A stretch of DNA of 48,032 bases from CAINVV01 sp031432175 (GCA_964358545.1 CAYHQN010000013.1:1-48032); one strand, 5' to 3'. Numbered from the stretch's first letter, positions 29,720 to 38,542 are shown. A program made the numbers and translations. Notes: generated from the sequence alone by a model not told the origin.

Positions 29720-30479
29720 GCACAAAGATAGGTATTTCTTTTATCAAACTCAGAAACAACTCCATACCCTTTCTTTTGGAGTCATCGAGGTGGTAAAAAA
29801 TATTCTCTTTGAAATATTCTTCGAAAGGATAATCCGGATATTGCTGAAGATATTCGGCTATTACATCCGGGATATGCACAATTCCATGCTCAAGTGCTTC
29901 CTCAAATTTCAGCACAAAGTTCCGGTCAATCGGCCGGTTGGCCACCCAGCATGCAAAGACGAAATCAAGTCCGGTATGGGCTTTCCAGGCTTCGCCCAGA
30001 TCATAGACACAAGGGAATTTCGCTTCAGCTTCAAAAACCCTGTCACCGATAATCACTCCAGCCGTTTTACCCTTTATGTCTTCCTGAATATAATTGACTC
30101 CGCCGTTTTGCCAGTGCGGGCTGATTTTCCAGTAATCCCTTGCCAGGATTCGGACTAACTGAACAGATGTTCTTGATTGATAATCCAATACAATAGTTTC
30201 TATCTCTTCAATTGGCACCATGCTGACCAAAACCACAGTTCTCACTTTACCCGAGCAAGAGATACAATAGTCTGTTATGATGTTGGCTCCAGGGATCGAA
30301 GAGATCTCCGTTACCGGGATAATTCCAATGTCAACGGTTCCTGTCTTTAGCTTATCGGCACAGACAGAAGGGACATCCAGCGAAAGTTCAACAGAGTCCA
30401 GGATAGAAGAGTGTTGAAGGCCGAACAGAAAAGGCTTGGTATTCAGATAGGTAATGGCAGATATCTTGATTTTTCCCAT
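29712..30479 (-). CDS. mqnA: Chorismate dehydratase (MqnA)
   Basis: 255 residues of the periplasmic-binding-like MqnA/MqnD fold: KISAITYLNTKPFLFGL at the N-terminus, LKTGTVDIGIIPVTEISSIPG, IETIVLDYQSRTSVQLVRIL and WKAHTGLDFVFACWVANRPI. It dehydrates chorismate to 3-enolpyruvylbenzoate in the futalosine menaquinone pathway. No other mqn gene is in the window. Its presence implies menaquinone-based respiration by this route, consistent with a quinol-dependent NO reductase. Confidence 0.94.
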   Translation of the reverse strand: MGKIKISAITYLNTKPFLFGLQHSSILDSVELSLDVPSVCADKLKTGTVDIGIIPVTEISSIPGANIITDYCISCSGKVRTVVLVSMVPIEEIETIVLDYQSRTSVQLVRILARDYWKISPHWQNGGVNYIQEDIKGKTAGVIIGDRVFEAEAKFPCVYDLGEAWKAHTGLDFVFACWVANRPIDRNFVLKFEEALEHGIVHIPDVIAEYLQQYPDYPFEEYFKENIFYHLDDSKRKGMELFLSLIKEIPIFVHA

Positions 30480-30575
30480 GATTTCACTTTAGTCTGCAAA
30501 TTTACTAAAGTTTGGGAGCTGATTCTCCGTGTGGACTGGTAAAAATTGAACTTCCGTAACACCAAGGAAAATGTT

Positions 30576-30583
30576 ACTTTTGT
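30576..30583 (+). promoter_or_regulatory. -7 promoter box before purB
   Basis: TACTTTTG matches TAnnTTTG; no TTG at the ideal distance. The transcript would start about 20 bp before the purB ATG. Confidence 0.45.
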
Positions 30584-30608
30584 AGTTGAATTGTAAAAAA
30601 GTTTTATG

Positions 30609-31958
30609 ATGGAATTGCAGATGTTAACAGCCATCTCGCCTGTCGACGGACGTTACCGCGACAAAGTAGCCGAGCTTGGTGATTATTTTTCGGAATTTGC
30701 GCTAATAAAATACAGGCTTTTTGTTGAAATTGAATACTTTATAGCCCTCACAGAGATTCCGCTTCCCCAGTTGGTCAACTTTCCGGAACAAACAAAAACG
30801 GGGCTCCGGAATCTGCACCATCAATTTTCCCTCGAAGATGCAGGCCGCATCAAGGAGATCGAAAGAATCACCAACCATGATGTGAAGGCAGTCGAATATT
30901 TTTTGAAGGAAAAATTTGATCTGCTCGGATTGGATCCTTTCAAGGAGTTTATCCACTTTGGCCTTACTTCTCAAGACATTAACAATACTGCAGTTCCATG
31001 TTCCATTCAGGACGCTATTGAAGAAGTTTATCTTCCGGCCATGAAAGGATTGGTGGCAAAGCTGGTCGAACTCTCCGACAGTTGGGGCAATATCCCCATG
31101 CTGGCCAAAACCCATGGTCAGCCTGCTTCACCAACCATTTTGGGAAAGGAGATCAAAGTTTTCATCGAACGGTTGGAAATTCAACTTAATCAATTGGTAT
31201 CCATCCCCTGCTATGCAAAATTTGGGGGAGCTACCGGAAATTTCAATGCCCACCATGTGGCTTATCCGGCGATCGACTGGGTCAGTTTTGCCAATCGTTT
31301 TGTCACCAACGCCCTGAAATTGGAACGGTCGCAAACTACCACTCAGATAGCCCATTACGACAATTATGCAGCCATTTTTGATTGTCTGAAAAGAATCAAT
31401 ACCATTCTCATCGATCTCGACAGGGATTTCTGGAGCTATGTCTCCATGAACTACTTCAAACAACAGATCAAAAAGGGAGAGATTGGATCGTCTGCCATGC
31501 CGCACAAAGTGAACCCGATCGATTTTGAAAACTCGGAGGGCAATCTGGGAGTTGCCAATGCCCTGTTTGAACATCTCTCGGCCAAACTGCCTATCTCAAG
31601 ACTTCAGCGCGACCTGACCGATTCGACAGTACTGCGCAATGTTGGCGTACCTTTTGCACACACTTTGCTATCGATTAAATCGACCATGAAGGGCCTTGGC
31701 AAGTTGCTGCTCAACGAAGAGGCCATTAACCGTGACCTGGAAGACAACTGGAGTGTTGTGGCAGAGGCCATTCAGACCATTCTCCGTCGTGAGGCCTATC
31801 CAAATCCTTATGAGGCATTGAAAGATCTCACCCGTGTCAACCGCAAAATTGACCGAACAGTTTTCCTTGAGTTTATCGACCAATTGTTGGTCTCAGATAA
31901 GATAAAAGAAGAGTTGAGAAAAATTACACCACAAAACTACACCGGAGTAGTTTCCTGA
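30609..31958 (+). CDS. purB: Adenylosuccinate lyase
   Basis: 449 residues. ATG 30609 is chosen because MELQMLTAISPVDGRYRDKV aligns with the E. coli-type N-terminus; an ATG one codon upstream is also possible. The family signature GSSAMPHKVNPIDFENSEGNL (catalytic loop, about residue 295) and HFGLTSQDINNTAVP and AKTHGQPASPT are visible. It cleaves adenylosuccinate and SAICAR in purine synthesis. It is the E. coli-like, long form. The MsbA-like gene starts 17 bp downstream. Confidence 0.97.
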   Translation: MELQMLTAISPVDGRYRDKVAELGDYFSEFALIKYRLFVEIEYFIALTEIPLPQLVNFPEQTKTGLRNLHHQFSLEDAGRIKEIERITNHDVKAVEYFLKEKFDLLGLDPFKEFIHFGLTSQDINNTAVPCSIQDAIEEVYLPAMKGLVAKLVELSDSWGNIPMLAKTHGQPASPTILGKEIKVFIERLEIQLNQLVSIPCYAKFGGATGNFNAHHVAYPAIDWVSFANRFVTNALKLERSQTTTQIAHYDNYAAIFDCLKRINTILIDLDRDFWSYVSMNYFKQQIKKGEIGSSAMPHKVNPIDFENSEGNLGVANALFEHLSAKLPISRLQRDLTDSTVLRNVGVPFAHTLLSIKSTMKGLGKLLLNEEAINRDLEDNWSVVAEAIQTILRREAYPNPYEALKDLTRVNRKIDRTVFLEFIDQLLVSDKIKEELRKITPQNYTGVVS

Positions 31959-31975
31959 ACCATAAAACATTTAGT

Positions 31976-33799
31976 GTGAAAGGCCTTTACTATTTATTAA
32001 AGCGGTTTCTGCCTCCCTACAAAGGGTATGTTTTTTTAAACATCCTATTCAACCTGTTGGGTGCCATTTTTGGGGCATTCCAGTTCATTGCACTGACCCC
32101 GGTTCTGGGGGTACTGTTTGGAACACAACCGGTTGTAGATAAACCGGAAGATTGGAGTTTATCGCTCAGCAACCTGAAAGACAACTTGTTATATCTTATC
32201 AGCGAGATGATTAAAACCAGCGGGAAAGAGAGGGCACTCATCTATCTTGGTTTTTTCATCATTGTAATGGTGATTTTGAAAGTAGGTTTTACTTACCTGG
32301 CCTCTTTTGTGATGGTGCCTGTGCGTAATGGGGTAGTTTGCGACATCCGCAACCAGATCTACCATAAAATATTGTCATTGCCACTTGGTTTCTTTTCCGA
32401 AGAACGCAAAGGAGATATCATTGCCCGTACTACCGGTGATGTTCAGGAAGTGGATAACTCCATTTTTAATTCGATCGAAATGATGTTCAAAGATCCGATG
32501 ATCATTCTGATATCGCTCTTTGTGATGATTTATATGTCGTGGTCGTTGACCTTGTTTGTTTTTCTGATGCTTCCTGTTGTCGGTTACCTGATCGGGAAAG
32601 TTGGAAAGAGTCTGAAAAAACCCTCCATGCGCGGACAAAATAAAATGGGGGACCTGCTTTCAACCATAGAAGAATCCCTGTCGGGATTGCGCATCATCAA
32701 GGCATTCAATGCCGAAAAGAAGATGAAAACCGTTTTTGCCCGACAGAATACCGAATACTACCATATCATGAACAACCTGATGTGGCGCCGTTACCTGGCC
32801 CATCCGATGAGCGAATTGCTCGGCACTATGGTAATTGTGGTGGTATTGTGGTATGGCGGACGTCTTGTACTAAGCAATACCAGTGCTTTGTCCCCGCAGG
32901 CATTTATTACCTATCTGGTATTTTTCTATAGTATCATTAATCCGGCCAAATCCTTTTCTACTTCACTCTATTCGGTTCAAAAAGGTCTGGCATCTATGCA
33001 AAGGATCGATATGATCTTACTCGCCGAAAACAACATCGTTAACAAACCGGATGCAGTTCAGGTGAAAGAGTTCAAAAAGGATATTGAATACCGCAATGTA
33101 AGTTTCAAATATATCGATGATGCAGTTCTCAAAAATGTTTCTTTAACCATAGAAAAGGGTAAGACAATCGCTCTGGTTGGACAATCCGGTTCGGGAAAAT
33201 CAACCTTTGTGGACCTGCTCCCCCGCTTCTGGGACCTTCAATCAGGGAGTATTCTGGTTGACGGCATCGATATCCGCGATTACAAAATCGCCGACCTGCG
33301 CGGCCTGATGGGCAATGTAAACCAGGATCCTATCCTTTTCAATGACAACTTTTACAACAACATAGCCTTTGGTGTCGAAACTGCCACCATGGAAGAGGTA
33401 ATAGCAGCGGCAAAAGTGGCCAATGCACATGAGTTTATCACCACATCACCGGATGGTTACCTGACCAATATCGGCGACAGGGGCGGAAAACTCTCCGGAG
33501 GACAACGTCAGCGGATCTCAATTGCAAGGGCAGTGCTTAAAAATCCGCCCATTTTGATTTTGGATGAAGCAACCTCTGCCCTGGATACTGAGTCAGAAAA
33601 ACTGGTTCAGGAGGCCTTGGAAAATCTTATGATGAACCGTACTTCTATCGTCATCGCACACAGGCTCTCTACCATCAAGAAGGCAGACCTCATCTGTGTC
33701 TTTCATGAAGGAGGGATTGTAGAGCGCGGAACACACGATGAACTATTGTCTATCAAACACGGGATCTACAAAAAACTCCATTCCATGCAGAATCTTTGA
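31976..33799 (+). CDS. ABC exporter, MsbA/lipid-type (TMD-NBD fusion)
   Basis: 607 residues from a GTG start (31976). The N-terminal half has about six membrane segments with PVRNGVVCDIRNQIYHKILSLPLGFFSEERKGDIIARTTGDVQEV, typical of MsbA-like exporters. The ATPase half has Walker A GQSGSGKST near residue 402, signature LSGGQRQRISIARA and Walker B ILILDEATSALD, then the H-loop IAHRLST. Flippase of lipid A precursor or another lipophilic substrate is the usual role; the actual substrate is not visible. It shares the purB transcript and ends at a strong palindromic terminator. Confidence 0.92.
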   Translation: MKGLYYLLKRFLPPYKGYVFLNILFNLLGAIFGAFQFIALTPVLGVLFGTQPVVDKPEDWSLSLSNLKDNLLYLISEMIKTSGKERALIYLGFFIIVMVILKVGFTYLASFVMVPVRNGVVCDIRNQIYHKILSLPLGFFSEERKGDIIARTTGDVQEVDNSIFNSIEMMFKDPMIILISLFVMIYMSWSLTLFVFLMLPVVGYLIGKVGKSLKKPSMRGQNKMGDLLSTIEESLSGLRIIKAFNAEKKMKTVFARQNTEYYHIMNNLMWRRYLAHPMSELLGTMVIVVVLWYGGRLVLSNTSALSPQAFITYLVFFYSIINPAKSFSTSLYSVQKGLASMQRIDMILLAENNIVNKPDAVQVKEFKKDIEYRNVSFKYIDDAVLKNVSLTIEKGKTIALVGQSGSGKSTFVDLLPRFWDLQSGSILVDGIDIRDYKIADLRGLMGNVNQDPILFNDNFYNNIAFGVETATMEEVIAAAKVANAHEFITTSPDGYLTNIGDRGGKLSGGQRQRISIARAVLKNPPILILDEATSALDTESEKLVQEALENLMMNRTSIVIAHRLSTIKKADLICVFHEGGIVERGTHDELLSIKHGIYKKLHSMQNL

Positions 33800-33810
33800 T
33801 TCAGTCGGTG

Positions 33811-33846
33811 ACAAAAAAAAGGGAGCAGCTGCTCCCTTTTTTTTGT
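33811..33846. terminator. Perfect 36-bp palindromic bidirectional terminator
   Basis: ACAAAAAAAAGGGAGCAG and its complement form a perfect palindrome with GC-rich core and eight A/eight T flanks. It lies between the convergent ABC exporter gene (ends 33799) and the HU gene (ends 33860) and would stop transcription from both sides. Confidence 0.92.
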
Positions 33847-33859
33847 TAGGCGGTCATCG

Positions 33860-34132
33860 TTACTGTACAGCATCTGTCAATTCGTTGCCAGCTTTGAATT
33901 TAACGACTTTTTTACCAGCGATTTTAATGGTAGCACCGGTTTGAGGGTTACGGCCTGTACGTGCAGGACGGTCAGAAACTGAGAAAGATCCAAATCCGAC
34001 TAGAGCCAGACGATCACCTTGCTTTAAGGCTTCAGTTGTTGTTTTAACAAAAGCTTCGATGGCTTTTTTAGCATCAGCTTTGGTCATTCCTGCTTCTGCA
34101 GCAACGGCGTCAATTAATTGCGCTTTGTTCAT
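33860..34132 (-). CDS. hup: HU-family DNA-binding protein
   Basis: 90 residues, full-length. MNKAQLIDAVAAEAGMTKADAKKAIEAFVKTTTEALKQGD, GFGSFSVSDRPARTGRNPQTGATIKI and KVVKFKAGNEL are the HU/IHF pattern, including the beta-arm with RTGRNPQTG. It bends and compacts DNA. Single gene, own terminator, long upstream region 34133-34427 shared with the tRNA promoter. Confidence 0.97.
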   Translation of the reverse strand: MNKAQLIDAVAAEAGMTKADAKKAIEAFVKTTTEALKQGDRLALVGFGSFSVSDRPARTGRNPQTGATIKIAGKKVVKFKAGNELTDAVQ

Positions 34133-34205
34133 AACTAATAAGGATAATAAATGGTTAATAATTTAGATTTTCCTGAAAGATTTTGCGTTTATTCAGTTCA
34201 ATTTA

Positions 34206-34281
34206 CCAGATTTTAACAAAAATGTAATCAACACAATTTCTTCAGAATAAACCCTCATTTGGCCAGATTTAAACAAAAATG
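34206..34281. repeat. Direct repeat upstream of HU
   Basis: 19-bp near-identical copies (CCAGATTTTAACAAAAATG at 34206-34224, one mismatch at 34263-34281), 57 bp apart, each followed by CAACACAATTT (34229 and 34309). They lie 70-190 bp upstream of the HU start and could be regulator sites or simple duplication. Confidence 0.55.
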
Positions 34282-34385
34282 ATTCAAATGATTTACTTGC
34301 ACTAATTTCAACACAATTTTCTAAATATCAAAATTTTCGCACACTTTTTATCATAAAACGTAAGATTATTTTTTTTTCGAATTTT

Positions 34386-34414
34386 TTGCCGATTGAAAAA
34401 AATGGTTACTTTTG
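34386..34414 (+). promoter_or_regulatory. tRNA promoter
   Basis: TTG at 34386-34388 and TACTTTTG at 34407-34414, 18 bp apart, a good Bacteroidota promoter; 13 bp before the tRNA-Ser gene. Confidence 0.65.
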
Positions 34415-34427
34415 CAGTCGCAAACAA

Positions 34428-34512
34428 GGAGAGATGGCAGAGTGGTCGATTGCGGCGGTCTTGAAAACCGTTGTACTGTGAGGTACCGGGGGTTCGAATC
34501 CCTCTCTCTCCG
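34428..34512 (+). tRNA. tRNA-Ser (UGA)
   Basis: 85 nt. Acceptor GGAGAGA pairs with TCTCTCC, discriminator G; anticodon loop CTTGAAA with anticodon TGA in stem GCGGT/ACCGT; long variable arm typical of class-II tRNA-Ser; T-loop TTCGAAT. CCA is not encoded. Followed 5 bp later by tRNA-Trp on the same transcript. Confidence 0.95.
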
Positions 34513-34517
34513 CAGAT

Positions 34518-34593
34518 ACGGGTGTAGCTCAGTCGGTAGAGCACTGGTCTCCAAAACCAGGTGTCGGGCGTTCGAGTCGCTCCTCCCGTGCCA
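34518..34593 (+). tRNA. tRNA-Trp (CCA)
   Basis: 76 nt including an encoded CCA end. Anticodon loop CTCCAAA with anticodon CCA in stem CTGGT/ACCAG; D-arm GCTC/GAGC; T-loop TTCGAGT. The acceptor stem ACGGGTG/CTCCCGT has a U.U mismatch at pair 6-67, all other pairs are good. Confidence 0.95.
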
Positions 34594-34954
34594 ATTTTCC
34601 CACCTCGCACAAACCCTCCATTTTTGACTTTTCTGATCTTTCAGGAGTGGTTTTTGTTTGATGAAAAGGATAAAGGAAAAAGGAAAAAGGAAAAAGCAAG
34701 AGGCATACAATCAACACCTTGCAGTCTACGATATCTTTTATCTCATGTCTCATCCCTCATGTCTTTTGTCTGCTACCTCTTATCCTTTTAATCCCATCCA
34801 TTTTCAATTTTCCTTGTCAAATTTTCAGTAAAAAATACAGGAAGAACAAATCCTTACAGTAAAAAACTGCCATATAGTCAGCCGGAACCTATTGGCACAC
34901 GCTTTGATCAAACCTGTTGTCAAGTGAAATCTTTAACTTAAAATAGCATTGAAT
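34594..34954 (+). other. Intergenic region before htpG
   Basis: 360 bp without a gene. It has a purine tandem stretch built on AGGATAA/GGAAAAA (34665-34696) and pyrimidine words (CTCATGTCTCATCCCTCATGTC). The last 60 bp should hold the htpG promoter, but I see no convincing -7 box. A CIRCE element is absent. Confidence 0.6.
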
Positions 34955-37003
34955 ATGAAAGGAAAAATAGGGGTTACCAGTGAAAACCTTTTCCCAATTA
35001 TCAAGAAATTTCTCTATTCAGATCACGATATTTTTCTTCGTGAAATCGTTTCCAACGCCGTAGATGCCACCCAAAAGCTCAAAACTTTGGCCTCTGCAGG
35101 CAAATACAGTGAACAAATTGATGCTTTGAGCGTCAAAATATCCATCGACAAGGCGCAAAAAACACTTACGGTGTCGGATAACGGCATCGGAATGACTTCG
35201 GATGAGGTTGAAAAGTACATCAACCAGATCGCCTTTTCAGGGGCAGATGAGTTCCTGAAAAAGTACAAGAACGATGCAAATGCCATCATCGGACATTTTG
35301 GTTTAGGATTCTACTCGTCCTTCATGGTTTCAGAAGAAGTGGAAATCATTTCTAAATCTTACAAGAAGAATGCGAAGGCTGTACGATGGGTTTGCGATGG
35401 TTCTCCGGAATTTATGCTGGAGGAGACAGAAAAAGAGAGCGTGGGTACTGATATTATCATGCATCTTAATTCAGATTCACTGGAATTCCTGGAGGAGAAC
35501 AGGATTACTGAATTGCTGAATAAATATTGCAAGTTTCTTCCGGTTCCTGTTGTTTTCGGGAAAAAGAAGGAATGGAAAGATGGCAAATATGAAGATACTG
35601 AAACCGACAATCAAATCAATGATGTAGCTCCGGCCTGGACTAAAAAACCAGTTGATCTGAAAGAGGAGGATTACACCAACTTTTACCATCAGCTCTATCC
35701 AATGGCTGATGAGCCGTTGTTCAACATACACCTGAATGTGGATTATCCTTTCAACCTGACGGGAATTCTCTATTTCCCAAAGTTGAAAAACAACTTTGAA
35801 GTTCAGAAAAATAAGATCCAGCTATACAGTAACCAGGTATTTGTGACCGACTCGGTCGAAGGCATTGTACCTGAATTCCTGACTTTGCTCCATGGTGTGC
35901 TTGACTCGCCCGATATTCCCCTGAACGTTTCGCGCTCTTACCTGCAGAATGACTCCAATGTAAAGAAGATCAGCAGCCACATTACCAAAAAGGTAGCAGA
36001 TCGTCTTCAGGATATTTTTAAAGATAAGAGAGCCGAGTTGGAAGAGAAATGGAACGATTTGAAGCTGTTTATCGAGTACGGAATGCTGACAGATGAGAAA
36101 TTCTACAAGAAAGCGTTGAAATTCTTCTTCTTCACCAATACAGATAATAAACTCTTTACCTGGGATGAATACAAAACCCTGATCGAGGCTAACCAGACCG
36201 ACAAGAACAAGAAGCTGGTTTACCTGTATGCGACCAACGCTGAAGCACAATTCGGCTTTATCGAAGCAGCCAAAAGCAAGGGTTATGATGTTTTGTTAAT
36301 GGATGATGTTCTGGCTACACCACTGCTCAATCATTTTGAACAGAAATTCCCTGAATCTCATTTTGTCAGGGTTGATGCGGATGTAGTTGAGAAACTGATT
36401 GCCAAAGATGATCTCGACCAGCCAATGCTGACGACCGATGAGAAGAATGAATTGAGTCCGATTTTCCAGTCGGTGATTCCAAAAGAGCGCGGACAGTTTA
36501 TCATCGACTTCCAAAATCTGGGAGAGACCGGTTCTCCAATGGTGATCACACAAAATGAATTCATGCGCCGTATGAAGGACATGTCCAAAATGCAGGCAGG
36601 GATGAGTTTCTATGGTGAGATGCCCGATAGCTATAATTTGGTAGTGAACCTTTCACATCCTTTGGTGAAGAAGGTTATGGCCGAGAAGGAGTCGCAGCTC
36701 AGCAGCGAACTCACCAAACTTCGTGGCGAATTGACCAAATTAAACGATCAAAAAAGCTCCCTGGAAAAACTGAAAGAGGGCAAAAAAGAGGAGGAGGTTC
36801 CACAGGAAGAGAAGGATCTTTTAAATGAAACCAGGGACAACATCTCTAAAATTGAAACCGAAAGGCGCGAAAAGCTGGAGCAATTTGGTGCGGCAAGTCC
36901 ATTGGCCAACCAACTTGTCGATCTCGCTTTCCTTGCCAACAACATGCTCAAAGGAGAAGCGCTGGCCAATTTCGTGAAACGCAGTATCGAACTGATTAAG
37001 TGA
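34955..37003 (+). CDS. htpG: Hsp90-family chaperone
   Basis: 682 residues from ATG 34955. N-terminal GHKL ATPase motifs FLREIVSNAVDATQK (near residue 27), DNGIGMTSDEVE (near residue 78) and IGHFGLGFYSSFMV (near residue 113); the middle domain has PLNVSRSYLQND. A charged region (KEGKKEEEVPQEEKDLLNE, near residue 610) precedes the C-terminal dimer domain. ATP-dependent chaperone of the cytoplasm. A GroES-family gene lies 75 bp downstream, which makes a stress-related transcript likely. Confidence 0.97.
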   Translation: MKGKIGVTSENLFPIIKKFLYSDHDIFLREIVSNAVDATQKLKTLASAGKYSEQIDALSVKISIDKAQKTLTVSDNGIGMTSDEVEKYINQIAFSGADEFLKKYKNDANAIIGHFGLGFYSSFMVSEEVEIISKSYKKNAKAVRWVCDGSPEFMLEETEKESVGTDIIMHLNSDSLEFLEENRITELLNKYCKFLPVPVVFGKKKEWKDGKYEDTETDNQINDVAPAWTKKPVDLKEEDYTNFYHQLYPMADEPLFNIHLNVDYPFNLTGILYFPKLKNNFEVQKNKIQLYSNQVFVTDSVEGIVPEFLTLLHGVLDSPDIPLNVSRSYLQNDSNVKKISSHITKKVADRLQDIFKDKRAELEEKWNDLKLFIEYGMLTDEKFYKKALKFFFFTNTDNKLFTWDEYKTLIEANQTDKNKKLVYLYATNAEAQFGFIEAAKSKGYDVLLMDDVLATPLLNHFEQKFPESHFVRVDADVVEKLIAKDDLDQPMLTTDEKNELSPIFQSVIPKERGQFIIDFQNLGETGSPMVITQNEFMRRMKDMSKMQAGMSFYGEMPDSYNLVVNLSHPLVKKVMAEKESQLSSELTKLRGELTKLNDQKSSLEKLKEGKKEEEVPQEEKDLLNETRDNISKIETERREKLEQFGAASPLANQLVDLAFLANNMLKGEALANFVKRSIELIK

Positions 37004-37077
37004 CATTTTATCTGCTTCAAAATCGTTTATTACAGATAAATTCGGGATATTTGTAGTATGGATAAAAGCAAAATTGA

Positions 37078-37461
37078 ATGGCATTAAATTTAAGTGAAAA
37101 AGATCTCGAAAAGATCATTCTTGTTGGAGACAGGGTACTGGTAAAACCGAAAAATCCCAACCAGCAAACCACCTCAGGATTGTATCTTCCACCTGCTGCG
37201 GTTGAAAAAGAGAGTGTTCATTCGGGATACGTCATAAAAACCGGTCCCGGCTTTCCTATTCCGGCCATGACCGATGATAATGAGCCCTGGAAAGAGATAA
37301 AAGATGAGGTAAAATATGTACCCCTTCAGGCCCGTGAAGGGGACCTTGCAATTTACCTGAATAAAATGGGGTTTGATATAGAGTTCAAAAACGAAAAATA
37401 CCTGATACTGCCCCATTCGGCCATCCTGATGCTGGTCCGTGAAGAGGGATTATTTGAATAA
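37078..37461 (+). CDS. GroES-family (Cpn10-like) protein
   Basis: 127 residues, longer than standard GroES (about 95). The Cpn10 pattern is recognisable: ILVGDRVLVKPKNPNQQTTSGLYLPPAAVEKESVHSGYVIKTGPG at the start, and GDLAIYLNKMGFDIEFKNEKYLILPHSAILMLV at the end. The mobile-loop and roof regions have an insert (PIPAMTDDNEPWKEIKDEVKYVPLQ). No groEL is beside it; a true groES-groEL operon is probably elsewhere. It may be a specialised co-chaperonin. A good terminator follows. Confidence 0.85.
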   Translation: MALNLSEKDLEKIILVGDRVLVKPKNPNQQTTSGLYLPPAAVEKESVHSGYVIKTGPGFPIPAMTDDNEPWKEIKDEVKYVPLQAREGDLAIYLNKMGFDIEFKNEKYLILPHSAILMLVREEGLFE

Positions 37462-37462
37462 A

Positions 37463-37490
37463 AAAAAAGGGTGTCGAGCGACACCCTTTT
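37463..37490 (+). terminator. Intrinsic terminator after the GroES-like gene
   Basis: GGGTGTCG-AG-CGACACCC (37469-37486) is a perfect 8-bp stem, flanked by eight A before and four T after. Ends the htpG transcript. Confidence 0.9.
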
Positions 37491-37616
37491 CTGACTTAAC
37501 CTAACTAACCTTAATCCTATGAAAAAAATGCTTTTCAGCAATGAGTCAAAGATACAACCATTGTTTATTAAGAGCTTATAATCAAAGTTAATTAAGGTTA
37601 ATAAACCAACTAATTT

Positions 37617-37883
37617 TTATTCGGCAACCTCAACGGCAACCTCATTGCTTTGCCATAAACCATGCTTGGTGCAAAATGCATGGGCCATCAATTTCATGCT
37701 TTTGGTAGGTACAATGTATAAATCAACCTCTACCTGACTTGGGGCATTACCCATTGTTCCTGCAGAGAGCGTGGTTTGGGCCAGCATCTTCTCGCCATCC
37801 CAAAGCTGGACCCAACTGATGTATCGAATCCTATGAACATCAATGCTTGGAAAGATAGCTGGCAACTCCTTCAGCAGATGCAT
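37617..37883 (-). CDS. Superoxide-reductase-like (desulfoferrodoxin C-terminal domain) protein, short
   Basis: 88 residues. YISWVQLWDGEKMLAQTTLSAG and AHAFCTKHGLW resemble the SOR domain, where the Cys and His of C-x-x-HG-x-W are iron ligands. The N-terminal part is short: the family's PHP...EKHYIxW segment is here VHRIRYISW, so the equatorial His before YI is replaced by Arg, and only one other His is close. Iron binding is therefore doubtful. It overlaps the peroxiredoxin end by 44 bp, and an in-frame stop directly precedes its ATG, so the frame cannot be longer. It shares the peroxide-stress context of the peroxiredoxin. Confidence 0.6.
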   Translation of the reverse strand: MHLLKELPAIFPSIDVHRIRYISWVQLWDGEKMLAQTTLSAGTMGNAPSQVEVDLYIVPTKSMKLMAHAFCTKHGLWQSNEVAVEVAE

Positions 37884-38472
37884 TCATCGCATCTTCTCCC
37901 GGTTTCCAGTTGGCAGGACAAACTTCGCCGAATTCTTCGAAATGAATCAGGGCATCTACCATCCTGATTGCCTCATCTACATTACGCCCCAGCGGAAGAT
38001 CGTTGACCAGTTGGTGACGTACTACCCCTTTCTTGTCGATAAGGAAAAGTCCTCTGTAAGCAACAGGTGCACCAACAAATGAGGATTGGCCCTCATCATT
38101 TACTTCATATTCGCCGGCCAAAACGCCATAGTTCTCTGCAATTGTTTTGGACAAGTCGGCTACCAAAGGAAATTTCACCCCTTTGATCCCACCGTTTTTC
38201 TTTTCGGTGTTCAGCCAGGCCCAATGAGAAAATTCAGAATCAACTGAACAGCCAACAACTTCCACATTTCGCTTTTCAAATTCAGCGAGTTTTTCCTGAA
38301 AAGCCAAAATTTCTGTCGGGCAGACAAAAGTAAAGTCGAGCGGATAGAAAAAGAAGATTACATACTTTTTCCCGACAAACTGGTCTAATGAATAGTCACT
38401 AACGATGTCATTGCCGTTGACAACGGCATTAGCCTTAAATGAAGGCGCTTTTTTTCCTACTAATGTACACAT
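37840..38472 (-). CDS. 2-Cys peroxiredoxin (AhpC/Prx1-type)
   Basis: 210 residues. FFFYPLDFTFVCPTEILAFQEK holds the peroxidatic Cys (near residue 51), and FGEVCPANWKPG near residue 180 the resolving Cys. The C-terminus (AEGVASYLSKH) is complete. It reduces peroxides with thioredoxin or AhpF-type electrons. It lies divergent from a PerR-like gene, with a palindrome in between, so repression by PerR and induction by peroxide is likely. Confidence 0.95.
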   Translation of the reverse strand: MCTLVGKKAPSFKANAVVNGNDIVSDYSLDQFVGKKYVIFFFYPLDFTFVCPTEILAFQEKLAEFEKRNVEVVGCSVDSEFSHWAWLNTEKKNGGIKGVKFPLVADLSKTIAENYGVLAGEYEVNDEGQSSFVGAPVAYRGLFLIDKKGVVRHQLVNDLPLGRNVDEAIRMVDALIHFEEFGEVCPANWKPGEDAMNASAEGVASYLSKH

Positions 38473-38542
38473 ATCTAAATTTTTAAATGTAAATTGAAAT
38501 GATTACAAAAATATGTAATTAAATAGAATTAAACAAATTTTC

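Noticed and set aside
29720..30600. Fluoride riboswitch for crcB
   Set aside because: crcB overlaps mqnA and has no leader of its own; no fluoride riboswitch core seen before mqnA.
34308..34710. Minus-strand frames with GERGIRTPGTSQ and GATRTPDTWF-like text
   Set aside because: They are antisense translations of the two tRNA genes, a well-known source of false proteins.
34885..34905. Sigma-54-like sequence TGGCACACGCTTTGAT before htpG
   Set aside because: The GC of the -12 element is GA here, and htpG is not a usual sigma-54 target; chance match likely.
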